In this document: piece by piece, positions 52,386 to 59,543 of the stretch
How the letters are laid out: each line of letters begins with the position of its first letter
How positions within the stretch are numbered: position 1 is the first letter of the stretch
From: Bacteroidales bacterium
Lineage (GTDB): Bacteria > Bacteroidota > Bacteroidia > Bacteroidales > UBA932
Assembly: GCA_017453565.1 (NCBI GenBank)
Contig: JAFTEQ010000056.1
Coordinates: 1 to 64,000 of the forward strand
Direction: 5' to 3'
DNA: 64,000 bases
The notes under the pieces: model-generated
What the model was told of the DNA's origin: nothing
Database searches by the model: none
Seen by the model: only the letters and a program-made list of their open reading frames with translations
Program-made: the position numbers and the translations under genes

Positions 52386-54407
52386 TTAGCGTTTTTTAAT
52401 GAGCATGAGGGCGTCGCAGCGCACGGGGTCTTCACTCCCGGCCTGGACTCGCACCCGAAGAGACCGCCCTTTCTGCAGGCGGAGGCTTCCCACCCGCCAC
52501 CAGTCTCCCGCCGTCTGCCCCAGCACCTCGAAACCTTCGCCGTCAAAATCTGCCTCCAGTACGCTGCGATCACCATCCAGCACGCAGAAGCGCTTGCGCT
52601 GGGAAAGATTCTGGGGCAGGGCAGACGAAACGCCGTTACGGTCACTGAACTTCTGCTCGTAGGACCAGAGTTCGTAGTGGCCGCTGAGCGTATCGGGCAG
52701 GGCAAAGCACAGCTCGCCCGCTGCCGGATCACCCTCGTGCTGCAGGCAGGAGGGGCCATAGGAGGTGCGGGTATAGACCTGCGTCCAGCCGGAGTGGGAG
52801 ATGGCTTCCGGGTCGTCCAGGATGATGTCCGGCGCCGTGCCGTCCAGGAAGGGATTGGCCTCTATGGCAGCGCGGATTTGTGCCGCCGGAACCTCCTGAA
52901 CGGGAATGCCGGCATCCAGTGAGAAAGCGGCCGCCAGGCCTGCCACCTGGCCCAGTACCATAAAGCAAGGCTCCACCCGAAGCGAGCTGTAGGCAATATG
53001 GCTCGACGACAGGCAGACCGGCACCAGCAGGTTTTCGCACTCCTGCGCCTTGGGCACCAGGCAGCCATAGGAAATGGGATAGGGACGTTCCACATGCACG
53101 TTCAGGCTGCCTTCGTTCTTGACGATGGGGTGGCCCTCTTCATCCCGGACCACCACCCTGCGCACGGAATGGGAATCGAGCCCGTAAGAGCCGTAGGCTA
53201 TGATGTCGCTGCGCTGGGTGCGAAGCAGGGCGTCGTGCATGGTCTGCACATAGGCACCCACCATCCGGCGGGCCTCCCGGATATAGAGCTGGCGGGGGAA
53301 GTTTCCGCAGTCGCCAAATTCATCCTTGCACCAGCCCCAGGTTGACATTTCTTCCCGAATGGACTGCGGAACGCGGGGATCCGAGGAATAGAACCAGAAC
53401 AGGCCCTCCGTGTAGTCGCGGTGCGCCTGTTCAATCTGTTCACGGCGCGCCCGGTCTGCCTCCGGATAGTCTGTGTTAAGCCCCACCGCATCGGTAGAGA
53501 AGCCGCCGCGGTTGTTGAATTCGGTCTTGCCGCAAGGCATTCCGCGCATAATGAACAGGTTCTTGAGCGACCAGTCGGGGAAACGTTCCAGGATGCGCGC
53601 CGCCAGGGTATAATAAGTGGAATCGTAGTGGGCCGGGCGCGAGAAGGGAATGCGGTTGGCCTCGTCCTGCGTCAGGAAACAGCGGTAGCAGTAGGCCTGC
53701 GTCTTGTCGTCTGCCACCCCAAAGGGCCCGGGGTCGCCGGCTTCTATGCCGGGCAGCAGGCCGGAAGACGCATCGCCTTTGATCACATAGGGGTCGATCC
53801 CGTCCGGGAACTGCATCATCCGGGGGCCAACCTGGATCCCGGCAAAGGGTTCATCGTACGCATCGATCCCCTCTCGGCCAACAATGTACGACACGCCCGA
53901 GCGGGCCAGGAGGTCGCCGCAGTAGCTGCAATCTATGAAGCGTTCCGCTTGGATGGTAAGGGTATCTGCCCGGGGCGCCAGCGCCGCGATGCGGATGCTC
54001 CGGATCTGTTTTCCATCGCGTTCCAGGTCCAGCAGTTCATAGCCGCGCAACTGTCCCAGGCCGCGCACGCGAAGCATCTCTTCAAAGACCTGCTCGGCTA
54101 CATGGGGCTCATAGGTGTATTGCTCCAGCCGGCCATAATGCTTGCCAATACGGCGATAGAACTCTTTGGAAAGGCCTTCAATGGCCTGCTTGTTCCCAAT
54201 ATCGGTATAGCCCAGGCCCCCGCTCACAATGCCGCCCACATGGCTTTCGGGCGAGACGAGCAGCACCCTCATCCCCTTCAGCGCCGCAGCGCGAGCGGCC
54301 GTCACGCCGGCGGGCGTAGACCCGTAGACGCAGACGTCATAGTCTTTCTGGTTCCGGCACGACGTGAGGGCCAGCAGGCCCAAAAGAAGGATGGCAGCGT
54401 GTTTCAT
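52386..54407 (-). CDS. FAD-dependent oxidoreductase lipoprotein (PF12831 type)
   Basis: This 673-aa lipoprotein (lipobox LLALTSC) has a FAD-binding N-terminus of the FAD_oxidored type: YDVCVYGSTPAGVTAARAAA, then VLLVSPESHVGGIVSGGLG. The loop is GSTPAG in place of GxGxxG, as is common in this subfamily. The core resembles proteins found in polysaccharide utilisation regions of Bacteroidetes and Planctomycetes. The last ~120 residues (SGHYELWSYEQKFSDRNGV onward) look like a separate beta-sandwich domain, possibly sugar-binding. The substrate is unknown. It is divergent from the GH88 gene. Confidence 0.85.
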   Translation of the reverse strand: MKHAAILLLGLLALTSCRNQKDYDVCVYGSTPAGVTAARAAALKGMRVLLVSPESHVGGIVSGGLGYTDIGNKQAIEGLSKEFYRRIGKHYGRLEQYTYEPHVAEQVFEEMLRVRGLGQLRGYELLDLERDGKQIRSIRIAALAPRADTLTIQAERFIDCSYCGDLLARSGVSYIVGREGIDAYDEPFAGIQVGPRMMQFPDGIDPYVIKGDASSGLLPGIEAGDPGPFGVADDKTQAYCYRCFLTQDEANRIPFSRPAHYDSTYYTLAARILERFPDWSLKNLFIMRGMPCGKTEFNNRGGFSTDAVGLNTDYPEADRARREQIEQAHRDYTEGLFWFYSSDPRVPQSIREEMSTWGWCKDEFGDCGNFPRQLYIREARRMVGAYVQTMHDALLRTQRSDIIAYGSYGLDSHSVRRVVVRDEEGHPIVKNEGSLNVHVERPYPISYGCLVPKAQECENLLVPVCLSSSHIAYSSLRVEPCFMVLGQVAGLAAAFSLDAGIPVQEVPAAQIRAAIEANPFLDGTAPDIILDDPEAISHSGWTQVYTRTSYGPSCLQHEGDPAAGELCFALPDTLSGHYELWSYEQKFSDRNGVSSALPQNLSQRKRFCVLDGDRSVLEADFDGEGFEVLGQTAGDWWRVGSLRLQKGRSLRVRVQAGSEDPVRCDALMLIKKR

Positions 54408-54474
54408 TATGCGGTGGTCCTTTTCGGTTTTGTAAATTTAATCATTATTTTTGTACCGATAACCACAATCATTT
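54408..54474. promoter_or_regulatory. Divergent promoter region between FAD oxidoreductase and GH88 genes
   Basis: This 67-bp AT-rich spacer has TATTTTTG at 54446-54453 on the plus strand, 21 nt before the GH88 ATG. On the minus strand TAAATTTA near 54439-54432 is a weaker candidate for the FAD oxidoreductase operon. Shared control of the two operons is likely from the geometry. Confidence 0.55.
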
Positions 54475-55656
54475 ATGAAAACACTCCGATTCTTTGCCTT
54501 CCTGGCTGCCGTGACCCTTCTGGCCGGCTGCCACGACATCGTGCGCGACAACGTCAAGAACGCCAAAATCCAGCTGGGCTCCCTTCTGGAGGTCTCCGAA
54601 CAGGGCGACACCATCCGCATCCCCTCCAGTTTCGAGAAGGGTGAGATTCGTTTCACCCGCCGCGAAGGCTGGGTAAGCGGCTTCTTCGCCGGTTCACTCT
54701 GGTATATGTACGAACTCACCGGCGACGAGTTCTGGGCCGATCATGCCCGCCGGCACACCGAGAACCTCGATGAAATCAAGTACCTCACCCAGCACCATGA
54801 CATAGGCTTCATGATTGGCGACAGCTATGGCAACGGCCTGAGACTCAAAGGAATTGAAGAGTACAAAGACGTTATCGTAACAGCTGCCAAGTCTCTCAGC
54901 ACACGTTTCCGCCCCGGGGCCGGCATCATCCAGTCATGGAACACCGACAGAGGTTGGATTTCCAAGAGAGGGTGGACCTGCCCCGTCATCATCGACAACA
55001 TGATGAACCTCGACCTGCTCTTCCAGGCTACCCGCCTGAGCGGCGATTCCACCTTCTTCAAGATTGCCGTCTCGCACGCCGATAAGACCATCGAGAACCA
55101 CTTCCGTCCCAATTACAGCACCTTCCATGTGATCGATTACGATCCGGAAACGGGCGAAATCCTGCACCGCAACACAGCCCAGGGCTATGCCGACGGATCC
55201 GCTTGGGCGCGCGGACAGGCCTGGGGCCTCTACGGCTTCACCGAGACCTACCGCAACACCGGCTACGAGCGCTACCTCAAGCAGGCGCTGCTCATTGCGG
55301 AGTTCATCTTCAACAACCTCCACCTGCCGGAGGACCTCGTGCCCTATTGGGACTACGACGCGCCCGACATCCCCGACGCCTGCCGCGACGCATCGGCCGG
55401 AGCCATCATGGCCTCGGCCTGCTACGACCTCTTTGAGATTACGCAGAACCCCTTCTTCAAGGAGAAGGCCGACAAACTAGTGGAATCGCTCTCCTCGCCC
55501 GCATACCGGGCCGAACCCGGCACCAACGGCGGTTTCCTGCTCATGCATTCCGTGAGCAACTTCCCTGCCGGCGGCGGCGTGGACGTAGCCCTCAACTATG
55601 CCGACTACTATTTCCTGGAGGCGCTGGTGAAAAAGCATAATTTGGAGAAAAAATGA
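54475..55656 (+). CDS. GH88 unsaturated glucuronyl hydrolase lipoprotein
   Basis: This 393-aa lipoprotein (lipobox TLLAGC, Cys near 19) is a GH88-type unsaturated glucuronyl hydrolase with an alpha6/alpha6 barrel. Visible motifs are WVSGFFAGSLWYMYE, HHDIGFMI, CPVIIDNMMNLDLL (a catalytic Asp is expected in DNMMNLD), SAWARGQAWGLYG and ACRDASAGAIMASA. It removes 4,5-unsaturated uronic acids from lyase-made oligosaccharides. Its stop overlaps the start of the Gfo/Idh gene (ATGA). Confidence 0.93.
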   Translation: MKTLRFFAFLAAVTLLAGCHDIVRDNVKNAKIQLGSLLEVSEQGDTIRIPSSFEKGEIRFTRREGWVSGFFAGSLWYMYELTGDEFWADHARRHTENLDEIKYLTQHHDIGFMIGDSYGNGLRLKGIEEYKDVIVTAAKSLSTRFRPGAGIIQSWNTDRGWISKRGWTCPVIIDNMMNLDLLFQATRLSGDSTFFKIAVSHADKTIENHFRPNYSTFHVIDYDPETGEILHRNTAQGYADGSAWARGQAWGLYGFTETYRNTGYERYLKQALLIAEFIFNNLHLPEDLVPYWDYDAPDIPDACRDASAGAIMASACYDLFEITQNPFFKEKADKLVESLSSPAYRAEPGTNGGFLLMHSVSNFPAGGGVDVALNYADYYFLEALVKKHNLEKK

Positions 55657-57005
55657 TAAACAGACGAGATTTCCTCAAGCAGGCTGCCGCCAGTGCGGCC
55701 CTCTTGTCCCTTGGCGAGTTCGACCTGGGCGCTGCGCCCGCCAAAGCCCGTGTCCTGGGCGCAAATGAAATCATCCGCATTGGCGTCGCCGGTGTCAACT
55801 CCCGCGGCCGTGCTATCGCCCAGACCCTGTCCAAGATGCCGCTCTGCGAAGTGGTCTGCATTTGCGACTGCGACCTGAACGCCATGGCCCGGTGCCAGGA
55901 AACGGTAAGGAAGGTCAGCGGGAAGATGCCGCGCGGCGAGCAGGATTACCGGCGCATGCTTGAAGACAAAGACATCGATGCCGTGGCCATTGCCATGCCC
56001 GACCACTGGCATGCCACCGCAGCCATCATGGCCATGCAGGCAGGCAAGCATGTCTATCTGGAAAAACCCACTTCACACAACCCCGCAGAGAACGAGATGC
56101 TGCTCAAAGCGGCTGCAAAATACCACCGGTGTGTGGTGGCCGTGGGCACGCAGCGGCGTTCCTGGCCCAATGTAGTGGCCGCCATGGACGAGGTTCGCAG
56201 CGGCGCCCTGGGCGAAGTACACTTTGCTAAATCGTGGCTCACATCCAACCGCCCGTCAATCGGACGTGGCAAGGTGGTTCCGGTCCCCGCCCATCTCAAC
56301 TGGGACTTCTGGCAGGGTCCGGCCGCTCGCGGGCCTGAATACAAGGACAACCTCGTCCACTACAACTGGCATTGGTTCTGGCATTGGGGCACCGGCGAGG
56401 CACTCAACAACGGCACCCACTTCATCGACCTGCTCCGCATGGGCCTGGGCCTCGACTACCCCACTGAGGTCACATCCGTGGGCGGCAGATACCATTTCCG
56501 GGACGACGACTGGGAGTGCCCCGACACCCAGCTCGTCACCTTCCAGTTCGCCGACAAGGCCACCCTGTCATGGGAAGGGCGCAGCTGCGACGGCACCCCC
56601 GTGGAGGGGCTCAAGAGCGGTGTCGCTTTCTACGGAGACAAGGGACTCACCCTGATTGTGTCGGGTGGCAACGCCTACCAGATCGTAGACCGACAGGGAA
56701 AGGTCGTCAAGGACGTGAAAAGCGAGCTTGAGTTCAAAGAAGGCGATACAGTCAACCCGTCCGAGCGGCTCGACATGTTCCATTTCCAGAACTGGTTCGA
56801 TGTCATCCGCGGCAAAGAGACCAAGTTGAACGCTTCGCTCCGGGACGGCTGTATCAGTACGCAGCTCATGCAACTCGGCAACATCGCCCAGCGGGTCGGC
56901 CATTCCCTGAATGTCGACCCCGCCACCGGACGCATCATCGACGACAGCGCCGCCCAGAAACTCTGGTCGCGCGAGTACGATCCCAAGTGGGCCCCGAAGA
57001 TCTAA
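55653..57005 (+). CDS. Gfo/Idh/MocA-family oxidoreductase with Tat signal
   Basis: This 450-aa NAD(P)-dependent enzyme starts with a twin-arginine signal (NRRDFLKQAAASAALLSLG). The Rossmann fold begins IRIGVAGVNSRGRAIA near residue 41, followed by IAMPDHWHA, and the EKP motif is YLEKPTSHN. The domain type fits secreted Bacteroidetes enzymes such as the GH109-related or glycosyl-hydrolase-like dehydrogenases that act on glycosides by an NAD-dependent route, so it may be a hydrolase rather than a simple dehydrogenase. Export by Tat is expected because the cofactor is bound before transport. It is coupled to the GH88 gene. Confidence 0.9.
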   Translation: MINRRDFLKQAAASAALLSLGEFDLGAAPAKARVLGANEIIRIGVAGVNSRGRAIAQTLSKMPLCEVVCICDCDLNAMARCQETVRKVSGKMPRGEQDYRRMLEDKDIDAVAIAMPDHWHATAAIMAMQAGKHVYLEKPTSHNPAENEMLLKAAAKYHRCVVAVGTQRRSWPNVVAAMDEVRSGALGEVHFAKSWLTSNRPSIGRGKVVPVPAHLNWDFWQGPAARGPEYKDNLVHYNWHWFWHWGTGEALNNGTHFIDLLRMGLGLDYPTEVTSVGGRYHFRDDDWECPDTQLVTFQFADKATLSWEGRSCDGTPVEGLKSGVAFYGDKGLTLIVSGGNAYQIVDRQGKVVKDVKSELEFKEGDTVNPSERLDMFHFQNWFDVIRGKETKLNASLRDGCISTQLMQLGNIAQRVGHSLNVDPATGRIIDDSAAQKLWSREYDPKWAPKI

Positions 57006-57037
57006 ATCAGTAGTCAGCCCGGCCGGCGGACAGTCGC

Positions 57038-57077
57038 CGGGCCGTCGTCGGGTCGTCGTCGGGCCGTCGTCGGGCCG
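57038..57077. repeat. 11-bp tandem repeat, about 3.6 copies
   Basis: CGGGCCGTCGT is repeated with one C-to-T change in copy 2. It lies 33 bp after the Gfo/Idh stop codon, beside a GCCCGGC/GCCGGGC hairpin that lacks a T-run. It may take part in transcription termination or be a simple expansion. Confidence 0.7.
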
Positions 57078-57085
57078 GCAAACCG

Positions 57086-57156
57086 CATTTCAGGCCTTAA
57101 ATGACGTTATCCCCCCGTTTTCAAGCGGAGGATAACTGCATTTTGGCCCCAAAATG
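57086..57156. repeat. Two 18-bp palindromes flanking a third hairpin
   Basis: CATTTCAGGCCTTAAATG (57086-57103) and CATTTTGGCCCCAAAATG (57139-57156) are each near-perfect palindromes with related sequence. Between them TTATCC and GGATAA close a hairpin at about 57108-57135. No ORF covers this stretch. Confidence 0.65.
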
Positions 57157-57188
57157 ACACCTGGCACGACAAAATATAGACGGTGTGT

Positions 57189-57234
57189 TATCCGCCGACT
57201 CAAACAAGAGTTGAAAGATTTCAGCCTCAAGACC
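57189..57234 (-). pseudogene. Remnant of a second PD-(D/E)XK nuclease gene
   Basis: On the minus strand 46 nt match the nuclease gene at 38272-39114 at about 41 positions and encode GLEAEIFQLLFESAD against GLEAEIFRLLFESAD there. Similarity ends abruptly just after GGCGGATA. The rest of the gene is missing and R2 lies where the upstream part should be. Confidence 0.85.
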
Positions 57235-57245
57235 CTTCCGGACCG

Positions 57246-57286
57246 CCGCTGTGGGGGGGCTCTGGGAAAGGCCCTCCTCGCGGCGG
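57246..57286 (-). repeat. Dispersed repeat R2, copy B
   Basis: This is the inverted partner of 2637-2676, sharing CGCGAGGAGGGCCTTTC on the minus strand. It adjoins the nuclease remnant on one side and the hairpin array on the other. Confidence 0.75.
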
Positions 57287-57292
57287 CCGGCA

Positions 57293-57498
57293 CGGTGAGC
57301 AGGAAGGGCCGATTTGCTCACCGGGCACATCAATACGAACTGTCGGTGAGCAGGAGGATGTGTTTTGCTCACCGTGCTGGATCCCAGATGGCAGGTCTGC
57401 AAAAACACTTGCGGACCTGCAAAGGCGAAAGGCCACAGAAGGGCCTGCAGGGCACATCGGTATGGCAGGTGTGCAGCCTACAGAACAGACCTGCCATA
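57293..57498. repeat. Array of four hairpins with paired stem families
   Basis: H1 (57293-57323) and H2 (57344-57374) share the stem CGGTGAGCA/TGCTCACCG with different loops. H3 (57391-57420) pairs GCAGGTCTGCA with TGCGGACCTGC. H4 (57461-57498) pairs TATGGCAGGT with ACCTGCCATA. H1-H3 are spaced by about 47-51 bp, close to the 53-bp period at 2435-2630. Confidence 0.8.
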
Positions 57499-57520
57499 TT
57501 TGATGAGCGCGACTAGGTCC

Positions 57521-57632
57521 GGCGGCGCCGGCCTTCCGTTAGGGGCGACTCTCACCCGCAGCAGACAAGTTCCCGCGCAGCGGGAACGCGGGATGCGAGA
57601 ATGGAAGGAGCCCCGGTGGAAGGCCGGGCCGC
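57521..57632 (-). repeat. 112-bp palindromic element, copy 2
   Basis: This is the near-identical partner of 39278-39389, in the same orientation; the visible differences are one base in GGGAACGCGGG and one in GGAGCCCC. It lies on the 5' side of the nuclease remnant, as copy 1 lies upstream of the intact nuclease gene. Confidence 0.85.
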
Positions 57633-57646
57633 AGGATTCAAGACCA

Positions 57647-57704
57647 CGGAGGTAGCGAACGGAGCGTCAGCGGAAGTGAGCGGGTAAGGGGGCAGCGCCC
57701 CATC
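57647..57704 (-). repeat. Dispersed repeat R1, copy B
   Basis: This is the inverted partner of 2242-2298, reading GATGGGGCGCTGCCCCCTTA at its start on the minus strand. It begins directly after the T-run of the FKBP terminator, just as copy A follows the rpoC terminator. Confidence 0.8.
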
Positions 57705-57737
57705 AAAAAAGACCGGCCCGGGAAACGGGTCGGTCTT
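57705..57737 (-). terminator. Intrinsic terminator of the FKBP operon
   Basis: On the minus strand AAGACCGACCCG pairs with CGGGCCGGTCTT (one G-U) around a short TTTCC loop, followed by a T-run. It lies about 50 bp after the stop at 57787. Confidence 0.9.
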
Positions 57738-57786
57738 GTTGCTGCGGCATCAGCACGAAAACTGAGCCGGGAATGTGCGACGAGGT

Positions 57787-58551
57787 TTACTCCTCGGCGG
57801 GGACCTTGCCCACCTTGCTCACCTCGACGTCGAAGATGAGGGTGGAGTTGGGCTCGATGCCCTGGTTGCCCTGCTCACCGTAAGCGAGTTCGCTCGGGAT
57901 AAAGAGCTTGATCTTACCGCCTTCGCCCACGAGCTGCAGACCTTCGGTCCAGCCCTTGATGACGCGGCTGAGCTGCATCTGGATGGGCTCGGCACCCTCC
58001 GGAGTCTCGTCGAACACGGAACCGTCGAGGAGCGTGCCCTTGTAGTTCACCCACACGGTGTCGGCCGGACCGGCTTTCACGTCGTTACCGGGCTCCACGA
58101 TGATGTACTGCAGACCGCTCTCGCTCACCTGGACGCCTTCCTTCTTGGCATTCTCGGCCAGGAATTTCTCGCCGGCTTCCTTGTTGATGAGGAGCTTCTG
58201 GTTGCGACGGCCCTCGAGATAGTTGTTGAAGAGGTCGTTCATGAGCTCGGGATCGATCTTGAACTGCTTGTTGAACTCGGGATCGCGGAAGTTGCCCTTC
58301 GCCTTCACGAAGTCGCTGATACCCTTCTTGATCTGGGCATAGTTGAGATCGCCGAAATCATAACCCTTGATGAAAGAACCGAAGTTGATGCCAACAAGGT
58401 ACGAAACGGAATCGATCGTGGCCTTGCTGGCCTGATAGTCTTTGGCCGTCTTGACGGCTTCCTCACCCTCAGCGACCGGAGCGCTCTTGGGGCCGCAAGC
58501 CACCACGGCTGCGCCAATCAGGAGTGCTGCAAAAAATTTGTTGGTTTTCAT
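57787..58551 (-). CDS. FKBP-type peptidyl-prolyl isomerase lipoprotein
   Basis: This 254-aa lipoprotein (lipobox GAAVVACG) is an FkpA/Mip-type isomerase that helps fold exported proteins. The N-terminal helical dimerisation region (DSVSYLVGINFGSFIKGYDF) is followed by the FKBP domain: DTVWVNYKGTLLDGSVFDE, VIKGWTEGLQLVGEGGKIKL, FIPSELAYGEQG, and LIFDVEVSKV. It is the last gene of the operon and lies 28 nt after the ROK kinase gene. Confidence 0.95.
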   Translation of the reverse strand: MKTNKFFAALLIGAAVVACGPKSAPVAEGEEAVKTAKDYQASKATIDSVSYLVGINFGSFIKGYDFGDLNYAQIKKGISDFVKAKGNFRDPEFNKQFKIDPELMNDLFNNYLEGRRNQKLLINKEAGEKFLAENAKKEGVQVSESGLQYIIVEPGNDVKAGPADTVWVNYKGTLLDGSVFDETPEGAEPIQMQLSRVIKGWTEGLQLVGEGGKIKLFIPSELAYGEQGNQGIEPNSTLIFDVEVSKVGKVPAEE

Positions 58552-58579
58552 TTGTTTATTGAATTTGTTAAAGATTATT

Positions 58580-59542
58580 CTACAATTCCCAGGCCAGGGC
58601 CGATGCGCCCAGGATGGCGGCGTCAGACTCCTTGAGCTGGGAGAACACGATCTTCACCTTGTCACGCCAGATCTGGAGCACGTTCTCGTTCATGGCCTTG
58701 AGCATGGGTTCATAGAGGAACTCCTTGGCCCGGGCCAGACCGCCGAAGAGCACGATGGCCTCGGGGGCGCTGAAGGCGATGAAGTCGGCGAAGGCCTCGC
58801 CGAGCAGGGTGGCGGTGTATTGGAACACGCGGAGCGCCACGGCGTCGCCCTGTTTGGCGGCGTCGTACACATCCTTGGAAGTGATGTTGAGGCAGTCGCG
58901 CAGCAGGGACGGTTCGTCCGATACCTCCAGCCATTCGCGGGCCGTGCGGGCCACGCCGATGGCGGAGCAATAGGCCTCGAGACAGCCCGAACGTCCGCAG
59001 CCGCAGAGGCGGCCGTTGTGACGCACCACGATGGTGTGGCCGAGTTCGCCGGCGAACCCGTCGTGGCCGTAGACCACCTTGCCGTCGATGACGATCCCGC
59101 TGCCCACACCCGTACCAAGAGTGATCATGATGAAGTTCTTCATGCCCTTGGCGGCACCGTAGGTCATTTCGCCCACGGCGGCGGCGTTGGCGTCATTGGT
59201 GAGGTTCACCGGCATACCGCCCAGGCTGGCGGAAAGCTTTTTCGCGAACGGCACGGCGCTTTTAGCCGCCCAGGCGAGGTTGGGTGCGAAGGCCACCTCA
59301 CCGGTGTAGTAGTTGCCGTTGGGGGCGCCCACGCCCACGCCGCGGATCTGTCCTTCCTTCCCGGCTTTCTTCACACAGTCCTTTACGGCTGCGGCCAGGG
59401 CGGAAATGAAGGCGTCGGCGTCCTCGCCGAACTCGTCGGAACGGATGACGGTCTGCGCCAGCACGTCGCCCTTGGCGTCCACGACGCCGATCTTGGAGGT
59501 CTGTCCTCCTACGTCGATACCGACTACGTAATCCTTAGCCAT
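58580..59542 (-). CDS. ROK-family sugar kinase (probable glucokinase)
   Basis: This 320-aa cytoplasmic kinase phosphorylates a hexose with ATP. Family features are the phosphate-binding start VVGIDVGGQTSKIGVVD, NLTNDANAAAVGE with the catalytic Asp, LGTGVGSGIVIDG, and the ROK zinc motif CGCGRSGCLEAYCSA preceded by GELGHTIV. Glucokinase is the most common activity in this branch, but other hexoses are possible. It begins 1 nt after the stop of the FHS permease, so uptake and phosphorylation of one sugar are probably linked. Confidence 0.92.
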   Translation of the reverse strand: MAKDYVVGIDVGGQTSKIGVVDAKGDVLAQTVIRSDEFGEDADAFISALAAAVKDCVKKAGKEGQIRGVGVGAPNGNYYTGEVAFAPNLAWAAKSAVPFAKKLSASLGGMPVNLTNDANAAAVGEMTYGAAKGMKNFIMITLGTGVGSGIVIDGKVVYGHDGFAGELGHTIVVRHNGRLCGCGRSGCLEAYCSAIGVARTAREWLEVSDEPSLLRDCLNITSKDVYDAAKQGDAVALRVFQYTATLLGEAFADFIAFSAPEAIVLFGGLARAKEFLYEPMLKAMNENVLQIWRDKVKIVFSQLKESDAAILGASALAWEL

Positions 59543-59543
59543 A

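Noticed and set aside
57121..57720. Open frames across the second repeat spacer (57121-57408, 57154-57516, 57365-57655)
   Set aside because: They run through R2, hairpins and the palindromic element. The only true coding signal is the 46-nt nuclease remnant on the minus strand.
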